From the NCBI RefSeq assembly GCF_000250655.1, contig NC_016935.1, positions 8,397,501 to 8,461,500 on the forward strand: a stretch of DNA of 64,000 nt, read 5' to 3'. The translations under genes and the position numbers were made by a program. This stretch comes from Paenibacillus mucilaginosus 3016. Lineage in GTDB: Bacteria; Bacillota; Bacilli; Paenibacillales; NBRC-103111. Positions within the stretch are counted from its first letter, which is position 1. Every line of letters starts with the position of its first letter. Shown piece after piece: positions 1-9,623 of this stretch. The notes under the pieces were generated by a model. It saw nothing but the letters and a program-made list of their open reading frames with translations, was not told the origin of the DNA and made no database searches.

Positions 1-246
1 GGCTTTCGTCATTGCGTCGTTAACTGCCGTCAGAACCAGATCCTGCAGCATTTCGACGTCATCCGGATCCACCGCTTCCGGCTTAATCGTTACGGCGGTG
101 AGCTTCTTGTGTCCGTTCACTGTAACGGTAACCACACCGCCGCCGGCTGTGCCTTCAAACGTGCGGTTGGCCAAGTCTTCCTGGGCCTTCAGCATTTGCT
201 CCTGCATCTTCTTTACTTGCTTCATCATTTGGTTCATGTTGTTCAT
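1..246 (-). CDS. ybaB: YbaB/EbfC family nucleoid-associated protein (3' end outside window)
   Basis: The first 82 codons of a small DNA-binding protein of the YbaB/EbfC family, which forms dimers that bind DNA and is usually encoded directly after dnaX and before recR. The Met/Lys/Gln-rich N-terminal helix (repeated [10 protein letters not shown]-type segment) and the following GGG-V-TVTVNG beta region are typical of the family. I chose the most upstream ATG because an AGGAG site lies about 10 bases before it; several further in-frame Met codons follow closely. The gene is 25 bases downstream of dnaX on the same strand, so the two are very likely co-transcribed. The C-terminus lies beyond base 1. 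Identification rests on sequence pattern and on synteny with dnaX. Confidence 0.93.
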   Translation of the reverse strand, partial: MNNMNQMMKQVKKMQEQMLKAQEDLANRTFEGTAGGGVVTVTVNGHKKLTAVTIKPEAVDPDDVEMLQDLVLTAVNDAMTKA

Positions 247-271
247 GTAACCCACACACTCCTCTAGTCGA

Positions 272-2020
272 TTAATCTTCTTTAATCTTCACGAGATCTT
301 CTCCGAACATGGATATCGCCTCGGTAATCCATTCTTCCTTCGTCCCGCCGGCTCCCGGCTCTTCTTCCTGCACCAGCTTCATCTCTTCGCCCGCTTCCGC
401 CGGCTTGGCCTGATCCGCCGATGCCTTCCAATCCTTCATCATGACCGTTACCAAACGGCGGGGCTCCCCATAGACTTCAGACAGCGCCTGCTCGATCAAC
501 TGCTTGTTGGCCGGCTTCTCGGTCGTTTCGCGGTGCATGGAGCTCTTGAAAGCAACGAGCAGATTCTCCTCATGCAGCGAGACGGGCTCGCCGTCGACCA
601 ACCAGGCGTGAACGGTGATCTTGAGCTCCTTCACCCGGGCAAGCACCTGACTCCACTGCTGCAGCGCGGTACGGAAAGCGGGATCTTCGCGGCCGGCCAG
701 ATATGCATCCAGCTTCTCGATCCGCTTGGTTACGACAGGAGCAGCCGACTGCCTCATGCTGCTGCCGCCCCCGCCGCCTGTGCCACCTCCGCCGGCCGCC
801 GGCACCACACCCTGCTTCAGCAGCTGGTTCAGCTGCTCTTCAAGCTTCTGAATGCGGTTCATCAGCTGGCTTACTTGGGCATCCGGCCGTCCGGCTGCCG
901 CAGGTGCGGAAGCGGAGCCTGCCGCGGGAGTCCCGGCGGCCTGGCTGCAGAGCTTCATCAGCGCCACTTCCAGCAGCGTCTGCGGCTGAACCGAGTACTT
1001 CATCTCGGTTTGATAATAGTTCAGCGTATCGATCATGGAGATCAGTGCTTCGCTGCTGAACCGGTCCGCCACTTCCTTGAACTGCCGGATATCGAGGATG
1101 CGTTCGGTCACAGCCTGGGAATTCGGCACCATCTTGACCATCAGCAGGTCCCGGAAGTAATAGATCAGACTCTCCATGCACTTGTCGGCACTCTTGCCTT
1201 CCTGCATGAAGGACTCGATCAGCTTGAGCGCCGCACCCACATCCCGGTTCTGCACGGCCGAGACCAGCTTCTCAAACTGGTCGGAAGCCATGCCTCCCGT
1301 GATGGACAGCACGTCATCATAGGTAACCCGCTGACCGGAGAACGCAATGATCTGGTCCAGGAGGCTCAGCGCGTCTCGCATCCCTCCGTCCGACAGACGC
1401 GCAATAAAAGCGAGTGCATCCTCTTCACTTTCGATGCCCTCTTCCGTGCACACTTCACGCAGACGCTCGACCTGTTCCTCCAGCGCAACCCTCCGGAAAT
1501 CGAACCGCTGGCACCTGGAAATAATGGTGGCCGGCAGCTTGTGGGGTTCGGTTGTCGCCAATATGAACATGACATGAGCCGGAGGCTCCTCCAGCGTCTT
1601 CAGCAGCGCATTGAACGCCTCTGTCGTCAGCATGTGCACTTCGTCGATAATATACACCTTCTGGCGTACTTCGGTCGGTGCATATTTGACCTTGTCGCGG
1701 ATGTCGCGGATCTCTTCCACGCCGCGGTTGGATGCCGCGTCGATCTCGACTACGTCCATCACCGCGCCCTCGGTAATCCGGATGCAAGCCTCGCACTCGT
1801 TGCAGGGCTCCACCGCCGGTCCGTTCAGACAGTTGACCGCTTTGGCCAAAATTTTGGCCGCGCTCGTCTTCCCCGTTCCCCGGGGTCCGCTGAACAGATA
1901 GGCATGGCTGAAGCGTCCCTCCCGAAGCGCGTTCTGCAGCGTCTGGACAATATGCTTCTGGCCGACCATATCCCGAAAGGACTGCGGCCTCCATGTGCGG
2001 TATAAAGCAATATGTGCCAT
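272..2020 (-). CDS. dnaX: DNA polymerase III subunit gamma/tau
   Basis: Clamp-loader ATPase of the replicative polymerase, 582 aa. The N-terminus [15 protein letters not shown] is diagnostic. Seen in order: Walker A (GPRGTGKTS, about residue 45), a four-cysteine zinc module (about 64-79), Walker B followed by DEVHML, sensor motif SRCQRF, then clamp-loader collar and tau-type C-terminal extension. A Gly-rich linker (about 410-425) separates collar and C-terminal domain. I chose ATG at 2020 rather than the upstream TTG because GGAGAGGG sits 5 bases before it. I see no obvious slippery A-run that would create a short gamma form. Followed closely by ybaB; preceded by its own promoter. Confidence 0.97.
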   Translation of the reverse strand: MAHIALYRTWRPQSFRDMVGQKHIVQTLQNALREGRFSHAYLFSGPRGTGKTSAAKILAKAVNCLNGPAVEPCNECEACIRITEGAVMDVVEIDAASNRGVEEIRDIRDKVKYAPTEVRQKVYIIDEVHMLTTEAFNALLKTLEEPPAHVMFILATTEPHKLPATIISRCQRFDFRRVALEEQVERLREVCTEEGIESEEDALAFIARLSDGGMRDALSLLDQIIAFSGQRVTYDDVLSITGGMASDQFEKLVSAVQNRDVGAALKLIESFMQEGKSADKCMESLIYYFRDLLMVKMVPNSQAVTERILDIRQFKEVADRFSSEALISMIDTLNYYQTEMKYSVQPQTLLEVALMKLCSQAAGTPAAGSASAPAAAGRPDAQVSQLMNRIQKLEEQLNQLLKQGVVPAAGGGGTGGGGGSSMRQSAAPVVTKRIEKLDAYLAGREDPAFRTALQQWSQVLARVKELKITVHAWLVDGEPVSLHEENLLVAFKSSMHRETTEKPANKQLIEQALSEVYGEPRRLVTVMMKDWKASADQAKPAEAGEEMKLVQEEEPGAGGTKEEWITEAISMFGEDLVKIKED

Positions 2021-2052
2021 TCTGGCCCTCTCCAACTGTTGGTTATCCTTAT

Positions 2053-2081
2053 ATTATACTACACTTGCGTAGAGGTTTGAA
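2053..2081 (-). promoter_or_regulatory. Sigma-A promoter for dnaX
   Basis: Read on the minus strand: TTCAAA, 17 bases, TATAAT, with the -10 box 33 bases upstream of the chosen dnaX start. The -10 is perfect and the -35 fair. It would drive dnaX-ybaB separately from the kinase gene upstream. Confidence 0.6.
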
Positions 2082-2121
2082 GCGGCCCCTTTTGAACGCC
2101 TCATGAACGAAAAAACGAAGG

Positions 2122-3252
2122 TTAGGGAAACGGAATGCTCACCGTAAACGTGGTGCCAAAGCCCTTCGATGACACACGAATGTGCCCGCCGATGTCATGG
2201 ATGATCCGCTGACATACCGACAGGCCCAAGCCGGTGCCTTCCGACTTCGTAGTGAAGAATGGATCAAATATTCGATCGATCACAAAGGACGGAATTCCAG
2301 GACCCGTATCGTGAATCTCGATCAGCACTTTGCGCTCTTCCCGGTCGACTTTCTCCGTTATCGTCAAATATCCCCCTTCCCCCATCGCCTCGATTCCATT
2401 TTTGCATATATTCAAAAAGACCTGCTTGAGGAGCTCCCGGTCCGCCACGACTTTTGGAAGCCCATACATTGCTTCGTATTGAACAACGACCCGGTGCAGG
2501 ATCGCCTCGTTATTGATAATCGGGAGAATCTCCCGAAGCACCTTCGGCACTTCGACCTCTTCGAAGGTAACGTTCTTCGGTTTGCTGAGCAGCAGAAACT
2601 CGTTCACCAGCTGATTGATCCGGTCGATCTCCTTCAGCATGACGTCGGTATAGCCGCTTTCCCGGTTCATCCCCTGGTCCTGGAAGGTTCGTCGCAGCAC
2701 TTGGAGAAAGCCTTTGATGGAGGTAAGCGGATTCCGGATCTCATGTGCCGTACCCGCGGCAATCTGTCCGATCATGGCCAGCCGGTCACTGCGCTGCACC
2801 TGCTCCTCCAGAGAGCGGAGATTCGTGACATCCTTGAAAATAATATAAGCTCCTACCACACGGTCCATGTCGTCCCGCAGGACATTGGAGTCCACCAGCA
2901 GTTCATAGCGCTCCCGGTTGTTAGTCCAGGACATCGCGTGGTTGCGGACCACGATCCCGTCGAGAATCCTGCGGTCCACAAGCTGATGTTCCGCGGGAAG
3001 ATCGGTAAAAATCCGGTCCATCGGCTGACCGACCACGCTATCCCGCATCACACCCAATACACGGCAGGCCATGTCGCTGATATCCATGATTTCAAACGAA
3101 GGATTGATAAGCAAAACACCCAAATTGACATCCTTCAGGAATGTATCCGCAAATCGTTGGAGCAAGCTGAGTTCATGCCGCAACGCTGTTCCTCCCCCCG
3201 TGTCTCTCTGTCCGCACAGCCGCATGGCCCCGCCATACCGCTGGTCCGGCAA
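2122..3252 (-). CDS. Soluble PAS-domain sensor histidine kinase
   Basis: A 376-aa cytosolic kinase with no membrane segment. An N-terminal PAS domain (about 35-150) is followed by HisKA with the phospho-acceptor motif AHEIRNPLTSIKGF (about residue 175) and an HATPase_c domain with N, G1 (DTGPGIP) and G2 (GTGLGLS) boxes. The layout resembles the NtrB-like and sporulation-kinase group of Bacillales, but no response regulator is adjacent, so its partner is unknown; Spo0F, encoded in this window, is one possible target (inference only). The start is probably TTG at 3252, with AGGGGAG about 10 bases upstream; an ATG nine codons later has a weaker site. It lies between the SRP RNA and dnaX, on the same strand. 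Confidence 0.85.
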   Translation of the reverse strand: MPDQRYGGAMRLCGQRDTGGGTALRHELSLLQRFADTFLKDVNLGVLLINPSFEIMDISDMACRVLGVMRDSVVGQPMDRIFTDLPAEHQLVDRRILDGIVVRNHAMSWTNNRERYELLVDSNVLRDDMDRVVGAYIIFKDVTNLRSLEEQVQRSDRLAMIGQIAAGTAHEIRNPLTSIKGFLQVLRRTFQDQGMNRESGYTDVMLKEIDRINQLVNEFLLLSKPKNVTFEEVEVPKVLREILPIINNEAILHRVVVQYEAMYGLPKVVADRELLKQVFLNICKNGIEAMGEGGYLTITEKVDREERKVLIEIHDTGPGIPSFVIDRIFDPFFTTKSEGTGLGLSVCQRIIHDIGGHIRVSSKGFGTTFTVSIPFP

Positions 3253-3309
3253 GCTGCTACAGCTCCCCTACACATTCTCCCAATTTTTTCATTTTCCTTC
3301 TGAATCTGC

Positions 3310-3356
3310 AAAAACACCAGTGCTCTGCCTGATCTACCGGCTTCGGACTGGTGTTG
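3310..3356 (-). terminator. Terminator downstream of the SRP RNA
   Basis: On the minus strand the 9-bp arms AACACCAGT / ACTGGTGTT enclose a loop of about 29 bases and are followed by further T residues. It lies 33 bases after the mature end of the SRP RNA and before the kinase start. Confidence 0.6.
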
Positions 3357-3388
3357 TCTGATTACGCTTATCTAATTATGTAAAAGTA

Positions 3389-3660
3389 GAACCGTGCACC
3401 TACCTTGATATTGTGATCCAAGTGGAATTTTTATCGTCAGCTCAAGTCGGGCTGCCCTCCGGCACATGGAACATCTCGCTTACGGCTGCTTCCTTCCGGA
3501 CCTGACCGGGTTCACGAGCTTCCATTGCGGAGGACCCGACTCTCAACACCAACTTTAAAACCCAACCCTTACATCACAATACCGCGAATAGGCGTTCGAC
3601 CCCGCTACAGCGGATTGCGGGTTACAGGGCACCGCTACCTCCCCGTCTAGCACGGTAAGA
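3389..3660 (-). ncRNA. ffs: Signal recognition particle RNA (Bacillus-type scRNA, with Alu domain)
   Basis: The conserved domain IV hairpin is plain on the minus strand: GGTCAGGTCCGGAAGGAAGC (around 3488-3507), containing the GGAA tetraloop region and the Ffh-binding symmetric loop. The 5' part contains GGGGAGGTAGCGGTGCCCTG, typical of the Alu domain of the approximately 270-nt SRP RNA of Gram-positive bacteria, and the ends pair (CCGTGC near the 5' end with GCACGG near the 3' end). The RNA works with Ffh to target nascent membrane and secreted proteins. In B. subtilis the same RNA gene (scr) lies just upstream of dnaX; here a kinase gene sits in between. Confidence 0.97.
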
Positions 3661-3663
3661 CTA

Positions 3664-3692
3664 AGTATAGTCGATTCAGAACCAAATAGCAA
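3664..3692 (-). promoter_or_regulatory. Sigma-A promoter of the SRP RNA
   Basis: TTGCTA, 17 bases, TATACT on the minus strand, ending 4-7 bases before the predicted 5' end of the RNA. The position fits direct production of the mature or near-mature 5' end. Confidence 0.75.
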
Positions 3693-3702
3693 CCTCGGGG
3701 AA

Positions 3703-4092
3703 TTACTTGGTAGTCACATCAACCTCAGCTTCATATCGCGGCGCTTCATAGGCAAGCACTCCCGCAGCTTCCTGCCGGAGCCTGTCCCTCTCCTCCGCCG
3801 TCATCTCGGCCGGAACGAACAACCGAACCCGGGCCATGGTGCCGTTCAAAGAAATCCGGGTATCCTGCACCTGCGGAAAGCGCCTGACAATCGCCTCTCT
3901 CATCACGCGAAGGTCGTCGGGATAGTGCCGGTACGTCCGGCTCATCGGATTGTTGGGGTTCGTATCTGTGATTCCCAGCAGCCCATCCCTTGAATGCTGC
4001 TTCACCTGCACTGTATCCTGTCTTTGGCAAGCTGCTGTAGGCATCACCAGCATAGCCGCCATCAAGCTGACAAGAATGACTGCTCGAGACAT
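3703..4092 (-). CDS. Sporulation-type lipoprotein, YhcN/YlaJ-like
   Basis: A 129-aa predicted lipoprotein: hydrophobic signal of about 20 residues ending in a lipobox-like MPTAAC, then a polar mature part. The C-terminal half (IVRRFPQVQDTRISLNG and following) resembles the YhcN/YlaJ spore lipoprotein family, which binds no known ligand but is linked to spore coat, cortex or germination. I chose the ATG at 4092 because AGGAGGTG lies 8 bases upstream; in-frame codons further up lack such a site. It sits between rpmE and the SRP RNA promoter. The family call is moderate; the lipoprotein nature is clear. Confidence 0.72.
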   Translation of the reverse strand: MSRAVILVSLMAAMLVMPTAACQRQDTVQVKQHSRDGLLGITDTNPNNPMSRTYRHYPDDLRVMREAIVRRFPQVQDTRISLNGTMARVRLFVPAEMTAEERDRLRQEAAGVLAYEAPRYEAEVDVTTK

Positions 4093-4178
4093 AAGAAAAA
4101 CACCTCCTGCGTTCCGTAAGATTACTCTTAGGATAGCCACAGGAGGTGCACTTATGCTCTTCCGGCATATAGAAACAA

Positions 4179-4376
4179 TTAGATGCCGTATTTCTTTTTG
4201 AATTTATCGACGCGACCGCCAGCATCCAGGAATTTCTGCTTCCCAGTGAAGAACGGGTGGCAGTTGGAGCAAATCTCAACACGCAGATTTTGCTTCAGGG
4301 AGCCTGTCTCAAACACGTTACCGCAAGCGCAAGTAACTGTCGTCTGGTGGTAGTTCGGATGGATTCCTTGTTTCAT
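4179..4376 (-). CDS. rpmE: 50S ribosomal protein L31 (zinc-binding type)
   Basis: 65-aa ribosomal protein starting [11 protein letters not shown]. Four cysteines (C16, C18, C36, C39) form the zinc ribbon, so this is the zinc-containing C+ form rather than the zinc-independent YtiA-like paralog. The family signature [10 protein letters not shown] is intact. GAGGTGAAAGGTCA precedes the ATG, which rules out the longer reading frame. A promoter overlaps the end of the upstream radical SAM gene. In B. subtilis rpmE also follows rho. Confidence 0.97.
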   Translation of the reverse strand: MKQGIHPNYHQTTVTCACGNVFETGSLKQNLRVEICSNCHPFFTGKQKFLDAGGRVDKFKKKYGI

Positions 4377-4440
4377 TGACCTTTCACCTCTTTTGCCCTG
4401 AACCACCATGTGGATCAGAGTTATAAAACGCAGTGCCCCG

Positions 4441-4470
4441 ATTATATCACGCCTGGGATCCCTGCTGCAA
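4441..4470 (-). promoter_or_regulatory. Promoter for rpmE
   Basis: TTGCAG, 18 bases, TATAAT on the minus strand. The -35 box lies inside the last codons of the radical SAM gene and the -10 just beyond its stop, about 65 bases before the rpmE start. This would allow rpmE expression independent of rho. Confidence 0.55.
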
Positions 4471-5733
4471 GTCCTTCTTGCGAATCTTCGCCAGCTCGTC
4501 CGGAATATGCGTATAGGAGCCGAGCACCACGCCAGGGAGCTCTTCCCGGAAGATTTGAAGCATTTGCTTCATCCCGTACCGTTCGCCGCGGGCCGGGGGA
4601 ATCAGAGACAGGTAGCTCTCCGGGTCGATGTTAAGATTGCGCAGCTGGATCAGCTTCAAGTCGGTCCGGCGGACGAATTCGATCATGGCTTCCATCTCTT
4701 CTTCGCGGTCGGTTACACCCGGGAAGATCAGATAGTTGATCGAAGTCACCACGCCCTTGTCCGCCGCATACCGCAGGGATTTCTCCACATTCTTCAGCGT
4801 ATAGCCTCTTGGCTTGTAATAGGCATTGTAATGATCGTCCAGCGCACTGATCGTGCTGACTCTCATCAGGTCCAATCCTGCGTCGACGATACCGCGGATA
4901 TGATCCGTCAACCCGGCGTTCGTGTTGATATTGATGTAGCCCATATCCGTCCGGCTGCGAACTTCACGCATCGCTTCAATGATAGTCTTCGCCTGGGTTG
5001 AAGGCTCCCCTTCGCATCCCTGCCCGAAGGAGATGATGCTCTGCGGGGTCTTCAGATGCTCGAGCATGACCTGAACGACTTCATCCACCGTCGGCTTGAA
5101 GTTCATCCGGGTCTGGGGAGCGGGGAACCCGCTGTCGTCGGGCTGTTCCGAGATGCATCCGAAACAGCCCGCATTACAGGAGAACGAGACCGGTACGGCC
5201 CCTTCCCACCGGCCGAGGAACGTATTGGAGGCCGTCAGGCATTCATACCCGAGGGCGCAGTTGGACAGATGCTGGTACAGCCGGTTCTCGCTGTATTCTC
5301 CGAGGATCCGCTTCACCTGCACTTCCAGCTCGTCCGGGTCGCAGTTCTTCGGGTTCCAGCGCTCGGGATCGTCACAGGCTTCCGCAGCCACATAGAATCC
5401 GCCGTCCTTCCAGACTACAGCAGTGTAACCGAAGAGCGGCAGCACTTTGGTCTTGTCCGCTTTGGCGTAGCCCGGCAGCATCAGACGGGTAAAACTCTGG
5501 GGCAGCAGAGCTCCAACGGCCGTATACTCCCCCGGAAGCACCTTCATCTCGCCCGTAGCGGAATCGATACCAATGGGCCGCGTATCCGGCAGCGACACCA
5601 GCGTAGCGCCTTCCGGCAGAGGAATAAGCTCCTCTTCGAACAGCTCCATGATCTCTTCCCCGCTTCGGCCTACCGCCGTATAATCGGGATGGTCGTACAC
5701 ATTACCGTTCAAGTCGGCATAAACCAAGTTCAT
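4447..5733 (-). CDS. Radical SAM protein of unknown substrate
   Basis: 428 aa. The iron-sulfur motif is C186-x3-C190-x2-C193 (CNAGCFGC), unusually far into the chain because an approximately 180-residue N-terminal domain comes first; most radical SAM enzymes place it near the N-terminus. Downstream, GQGCEGEPS fits the glycine-rich SAM-binding element, and a TIM-barrel pattern follows. Extra cysteines (C120, C131, C159, C165) before the core could bind another cluster or metal. Translation looks coupled to rho: the AGGAGG site overlaps the rho stop codon, 13 bases upstream of the ATG. The reaction is not known to me; synteny with rho and rpmE hints at a housekeeping role (inference). Confidence 0.85.
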   Translation of the reverse strand: MNLVYADLNGNVYDHPDYTAVGRSGEEIMELFEEELIPLPEGATLVSLPDTRPIGIDSATGEMKVLPGEYTAVGALLPQSFTRLMLPGYAKADKTKVLPLFGYTAVVWKDGGFYVAAEACDDPERWNPKNCDPDELEVQVKRILGEYSENRLYQHLSNCALGYECLTASNTFLGRWEGAVPVSFSCNAGCFGCISEQPDDSGFPAPQTRMNFKPTVDEVVQVMLEHLKTPQSIISFGQGCEGEPSTQAKTIIEAMREVRSRTDMGYININTNAGLTDHIRGIVDAGLDLMRVSTISALDDHYNAYYKPRGYTLKNVEKSLRYAADKGVVTSINYLIFPGVTDREEEMEAMIEFVRRTDLKLIQLRNLNIDPESYLSLIPPARGERYGMKQMLQIFREELPGVVLGSYTHIPDELAKIRKKDLQQGSQA

Positions 5734-5746
5734 CGTGATGTTCCTC

Positions 5747-7051
5747 CTAGGAAACGGAATGCTTCACCCGACGGGAAGAGCCGCCGCCCGATTGGGGCGC
5801 GCTGCTGCCGGTATCCAGCGTATCCAGGAATTCCTGATTCGTCTTCGTATCCCCGAGCTTCTTCAGGAAAGCTTCCACATAATCGTGTGATTCGTTCATA
5901 TTTTTGCGGATCGCCCATACCTTGTCGAGCTCTTCCTTCGTAAGGAGCATCTCCTCACGCCGGGTGCCCGAACGGCGGATGTCGATCGCAGGGAAGATCC
6001 GGCGCTCGGCCAGCTTGCGGTCGAGATGGATCTCGTGATTCCCTGTTCCCTTGAATTCCTCATAGATGACCTCGTCCATCCGCGAACCGGTTTCGACAAG
6101 CGCGGTAGCCAGAATGGTCAAGCTGCCGCCTTCTTCGATATTCCGGGCCGCGCCGAAGAAGCGCTTCGGGCGATGGAATGCCCCCGGATCGATACCGCCG
6201 GACAAGGTGCGCCCTGTCGGAGGGACGACCAGATTGTAGGCACGGGCCAAACGTGTAATGCTGTCGAGCAGAATCACTACGTCTTTCTTGTGCTCCACAA
6301 GACGCTGTGCTCTCTCCAGCACCAATTCCGCCACCTTGATATGATTCTCCGGAAGCTCATCGAAGGTGGATGCAATCACCTCGCCCTTGACGGAGCGCTG
6401 CATATCCGTTACTTCTTCCGGCCGCTCGTCGATCAGCAGGACGAAAAGCTCGACGTCGGGATGATTGGTCGAAATGCTGTTGGCGATTTCTTTCAGGAGC
6501 AGCGTCTTCCCTGCTTTGGGAGGAGCTACGATGAGCCCACGCTGTCCAAAACCGACAGGAGCAAGCAAGTCCATCAGACGAGTGGAAAGTTTGGAAGGAG
6601 AGGGAGTTTCCAAAACCAGTTTCTTTTGCGGGTAAAGGGGAGTCAAAGCCGCGAAGTGCAGACGCTCCGCAGCCGTTTCGGGATTCTCGCCGTTGACGGC
6701 CTCTACGTGCAGCAAACCGAAGTAACGTTCGTTTTCCTTGGGGGGCCGGCACTTCCCCGATACGATATCGCCGGATCTGAGATCGAATCTGCGGATCTGA
6801 GAAGCGGAAATGTAAATGTCTTCTGCGCTGGGGAGGTAGTTGATCGGGCGGAGGAAGCCGAAGCCTTCCTGGAGAATATCAAGCACGCCTTGCATGAACA
6901 TGAGACCGCTCTGCTCCGCCTGCGCCCGTAAAATTGCAAATATAAGTTCCTTCTTCTTGAGCTGACCGTAATACGGAATCTGGTGCTTCTTGGCCAGCTT
7001 GTACAGCTCGGTAAGCTTAAGCGCTTCGAGTTGCGCCAAGTGCATATCCAT
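5747..7051 (-). CDS. rho: Transcription termination factor Rho
   Basis: 434-aa hexameric RNA helicase. Seen: Rho-N domain ([18 protein letters not shown]), RNA-binding cold-shock-like domain (GFGFLRP), Walker A (APPKAGKT, about residue 175), Walker B ([16 protein letters not shown]) and the R-loop region. I prefer ATG at 7051 (the fourth codon of the longer frame that starts with TTG) because GGTGG is well spaced before it. The C-terminal tail is Ser/Gly/Arg-rich. Located between murA and the radical SAM gene on the same strand; a small hairpin terminator after murA may reduce read-through. Confidence 0.97.
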   Translation of the reverse strand: MDMHLAQLEALKLTELYKLAKKHQIPYYGQLKKKELIFAILRAQAEQSGLMFMQGVLDILQEGFGFLRPINYLPSAEDIYISASQIRRFDLRSGDIVSGKCRPPKENERYFGLLHVEAVNGENPETAAERLHFAALTPLYPQKKLVLETPSPSKLSTRLMDLLAPVGFGQRGLIVAPPKAGKTLLLKEIANSISTNHPDVELFVLLIDERPEEVTDMQRSVKGEVIASTFDELPENHIKVAELVLERAQRLVEHKKDVVILLDSITRLARAYNLVVPPTGRTLSGGIDPGAFHRPKRFFGAARNIEEGGSLTILATALVETGSRMDEVIYEEFKGTGNHEIHLDRKLAERRIFPAIDIRRSGTRREEMLLTKEELDKVWAIRKNMNESHDYVEAFLKKLGDTKTNQEFLDTLDTGSSAPQSGGGSSRRVKHSVS

Positions 7052-7114
7052 AGTATCCAACCACCAAACTATTAAATTTTCAAGCTGCGCGAAATATACA
7101 CTCTAGCATTACCC

Positions 7115-7136
7115 AAAAACCGTATCGCCTATACGG
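7115..7136 (-). terminator. Small terminator after murA
   Basis: CCGTAT-AGGCG-ATACGG followed by TTTTT on the minus strand, directly after the restored murA stop. The stem is only 6 bp, so attenuation or partial read-through into rho is plausible. Confidence 0.5.
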
Positions 7137-7138
7137 AC

Positions 7139-8391
7139 TCAGTCGTTCTGCCGCCAAACTTCCGCACCTAAACTTGATAGATTGGCCACAAGGTGGTCGT
7201 ACCCCCGGTCGATATATTCCACACCGGTGATCTCCGTCACCCCTTCCGCCACGGTAAGGCCTGCAATGACCAGCGCCGCGCCGGCACGCAGATCCGTCGC
7301 CTTGACTTTGGCCGCGCTGAGGGGCCCCCTTCGATAATGGCGGATCGGCCTTCCACCTTCACTTTGGCCCCCATCCGGTTCAGCTCGGGAATATGCTTGA
7401 AGCGGTTGCTGTATACATAGTCCGTCATGATACTGACACCGCGGGTCTGTGTCAGCAGCGAGCTCATCGGCGACTGGAGGTCGGTAGCAAACCCCGGGTA
7501 CACCAATGCTTTGACATCGACACTCTCATACTCAGGCTGTCCGACAACCCGGATGGACTCGTCCATCTCATAGATATGGACCCCCATCTCCTGAAGCTTG
7601 GCCGTGACCGCTTCCAAATGCTTCGGGATTACATTGTCGACAACCACATCGCCGCGGGTAGCCGCAGCCATAATCATATATGAACCCGCCTGAATTCGGT
7701 CGGGGATAATGGAGTGGCGGCAGCCGTTCATGCCGTCTACCCCTTCGATACGGATCGTTTCGGTGCCGGCACCCTTGATCTTGGCGCCCATGGAATTAAG
7801 AAGGGTTGCTACATCTATAATTTCAGGCTCTTTCGCCGCATTTTCGATGATTGTGACACCTTTGGCCCTTGAGGCCGCCAGCATGATATTGATCGTCGCG
7901 CCTACGCTGACGACATCCAGATAAATCTTGGCTCCACGCAGTTCTTTCGCGCTGATATGCAAAGCGCCGTTCTCAGTCGTTACCTTAGCCCCCAGTGCCT
8001 CAAACCCCTTGATGTGCTGATCGATCGGACGGGGCTCAAAATTACAGCCTCCCGGCATGCCGATAGTCGCTTCGCCGAACCGGCCGAGGAGCGCCCCCAT
8101 CAAATAATACGATGCTCTTAGTTTCTTTACGTTGCCGTTTGGCATCGGTTTCGATACCAGGCGGCTTGAGTCGATCACCATTTGATCCCGGTCCCACCGG
8201 ACACCTGCGCCCAGCTCTCCGAGCAGCTCCGTGTAGATGGCCACGTCGCTCAACACCGGCAGATTATCGAGCGTCACCGCACTTTCCGACAAGATGGCAG
8301 CCGGAATAAGCGCAATAGCGCTGTTCTTGGCTCCGCTGATCTGAACCGTTCCCCGCAGCGGACGTCCGCCGGCGATCATCAATTTCTCCAT
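7139..8391 (-). CDS. murA: UDP-N-acetylglucosamine 1-carboxyvinyltransferase, frameshifted in this sequence
   Basis: First committed step of peptidoglycan synthesis (enolpyruvyl transfer from PEP to UDP-GlcNAc). The start [12 protein letters not shown] has GGGAGG upstream; the catalytic cysteine lies in [11 protein letters not shown]. The frame breaks after GRSAIIEGG. In this sequence the minus strand reads five G then four C (7321-7329); one more base restores [19 protein letters not shown] and the expected ending GAEVWRQND with a stop at 7139, giving 417 aa, the normal family length. As written, the protein would end in unrelated residues at about 7237. Position next to fba matches murAB (murZ) of B. 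subtilis. Sequencing or assembly error is the simplest explanation; a second murA elsewhere could make a real lesion tolerable. Confidence 0.92.
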
Positions 8392-8488
8392 TCGATTGTT
8401 TTCCTCCCACTTCGATGCTATACGCATGACCAAACTATGAAATCTTGAATCTGAGATGTGTGCTAGAGTTCCGCATGAAGAAGAGAAG

Positions 8489-8520
8489 GGAAAATACACC
8501 GGCTTACCGGTGTATTTTCC
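8489..8520 (-). terminator. Terminator of fba
   Basis: Perfect 14-bp stem GGAAAATACACCGG / CCGGTGTATTTTCC with a 4-base loop, 16 bases after the fba stop. The T-rich descending arm serves either direction. Confidence 0.8.
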
Positions 8521-8535
8521 TCTATGCATAAAGAA

Positions 8536-9390
8536 TTAAGCTTGGTTGGCGCTGCCGAACAGTTCGATTTTGGATTTAACCACTTCAACCATGGCTTTGC
8601 GGGCAGGAGTGAGGTATTTGCGAGGGTCGTACACTTTCGCATCTTTGCCGAGCACATCGCGGATTGCCTGCGTGCAAGCTACCTGGTTCTCGGTGTTAAC
8701 GTTGATCTTGCCAACGCCTGCTGCGATCGATTGACGGATCATCTCGTCCGGTACGCCGGAACCGCCGTGAAGGACGATAGGCACCGGAATCTGGGAAGAT
8801 ACCTTCTCGATGATGTCGTAACGGATGTTAGGCTCGCCGGCATACATGCCGTGTGCCGTACCTACTGCAATAGCCAGACAGTCTACGCCGGTTTCTTCGT
8901 AGAAACGGATTGCCTCTTCAGGCTTGGCCAAACTTGCGTCAGCCTCATCCACGGAGATGTCATCCTCTACGCCGCCGATTGTGCCCAGCTCGCCTTCTAC
9001 GGAAACGCCCATCGCGTGAGCCGCTTTAACGACTTCTTTCGTCAGGCGGATGTTCTCTTCGAAGGAATAGTGGGAACCGTCGAACATAACGGAGCTGAAG
9101 CCTGCACGGATACACTTCATTGCCACTTCAAACGAGCTGCCGTGGTCGAGGTGCAGTGCGATTGGCAGACCGGACTTCTTTGCCGCAGCTTCTGCGATGG
9201 CAACCGTGTATTCGATGCCCATGTATTTCAGAGCGCCTTCGGATACACCAAAGATGAACGGGGAGTTGAGCTCTTGAGCAGCATCGGTGATAGCCTGAGC
9301 GAACTCCAGGTTGTTCATGTTGAACTGGCCTACGGCGAATTTCTTCTCTCTTGCCTTAGGGAAAAATTCGTTCATTGAAACGAGTGGCAT
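8536..9390 (-). CDS. fba: Class II fructose-1,6-bisphosphate aldolase
   Basis: 284-aa zinc-dependent aldolase of glycolysis and gluconeogenesis, cleaving fructose-1,6-bisphosphate to DHAP and GAP. Metal-binding histidine motif ALHLDHGSSF (about residue 80), the VEGELGTIGG loop and the phosphate-binding motifs VLHGGSG and GVGKINVNTE are all present. The ATG has a strong AGGAGGAG site. Transcribed from its own promoter and closed by a strong terminator, so it is probably a single-gene unit between spo0F and murA, the arrangement known from B. subtilis. Confidence 0.97.
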   Translation of the reverse strand: MPLVSMNEFFPKAREKKFAVGQFNMNNLEFAQAITDAAQELNSPFIFGVSEGALKYMGIEYTVAIAEAAAKKSGLPIALHLDHGSSFEVAMKCIRAGFSSVMFDGSHYSFEENIRLTKEVVKAAHAMGVSVEGELGTIGGVEDDISVDEADASLAKPEEAIRFYEETGVDCLAIAVGTAHGMYAGEPNIRYDIIEKVSSQIPVPIVLHGGSGVPDEMIRQSIAAGVGKINVNTENQVACTQAIRDVLGKDAKVYDPRKYLTPARKAMVEVVKSKIELFGSANQA

Positions 9391-9462
9391 GGTATTTCTC
9401 TCCTCCTAGGGTTAAATGGACCGTGCAGAGTGTAATTGACCGCTCTACTGTCATACTGAGAC

Positions 9463-9492
9463 ATTATACCATAATCATTTACAAAGGTTAAA
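9463..9492 (-). promoter_or_regulatory. Sigma-A promoter of fba
   Basis: Extended -10 TGGTATAAT with a weaker -35 TTTAAC at 18-base spacing, 70 bases upstream of the fba start. Confidence 0.6.
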
Positions 9493-9623
9493 CATGAAAA
9501 GTCTCGGATCCCGGTTTTTACCGCCGATCGGAAGCTCCGCCCCGGCCTCAAAACGGCTAATCCTGCACAAAATGGCATATGCAGGCGGTTCATGGAAGTG
9601 AACACACAAAAAAGAGACCCTTT

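Noticed and set aside
533-2005. Long open frame on the plus strand opposite dnaX
   Set aside because: It is the antisense shadow of dnaX; no ribosome site and no family resemblance. GC-rich codon bias opens such frames here.
4141-4201. AGGAGGTG and ATG on the plus strand inside the lipoprotein/rpmE gap
   Set aside because: The frame is 14 codons and chance-like; the same bases fit the reverse-strand ends of real genes.
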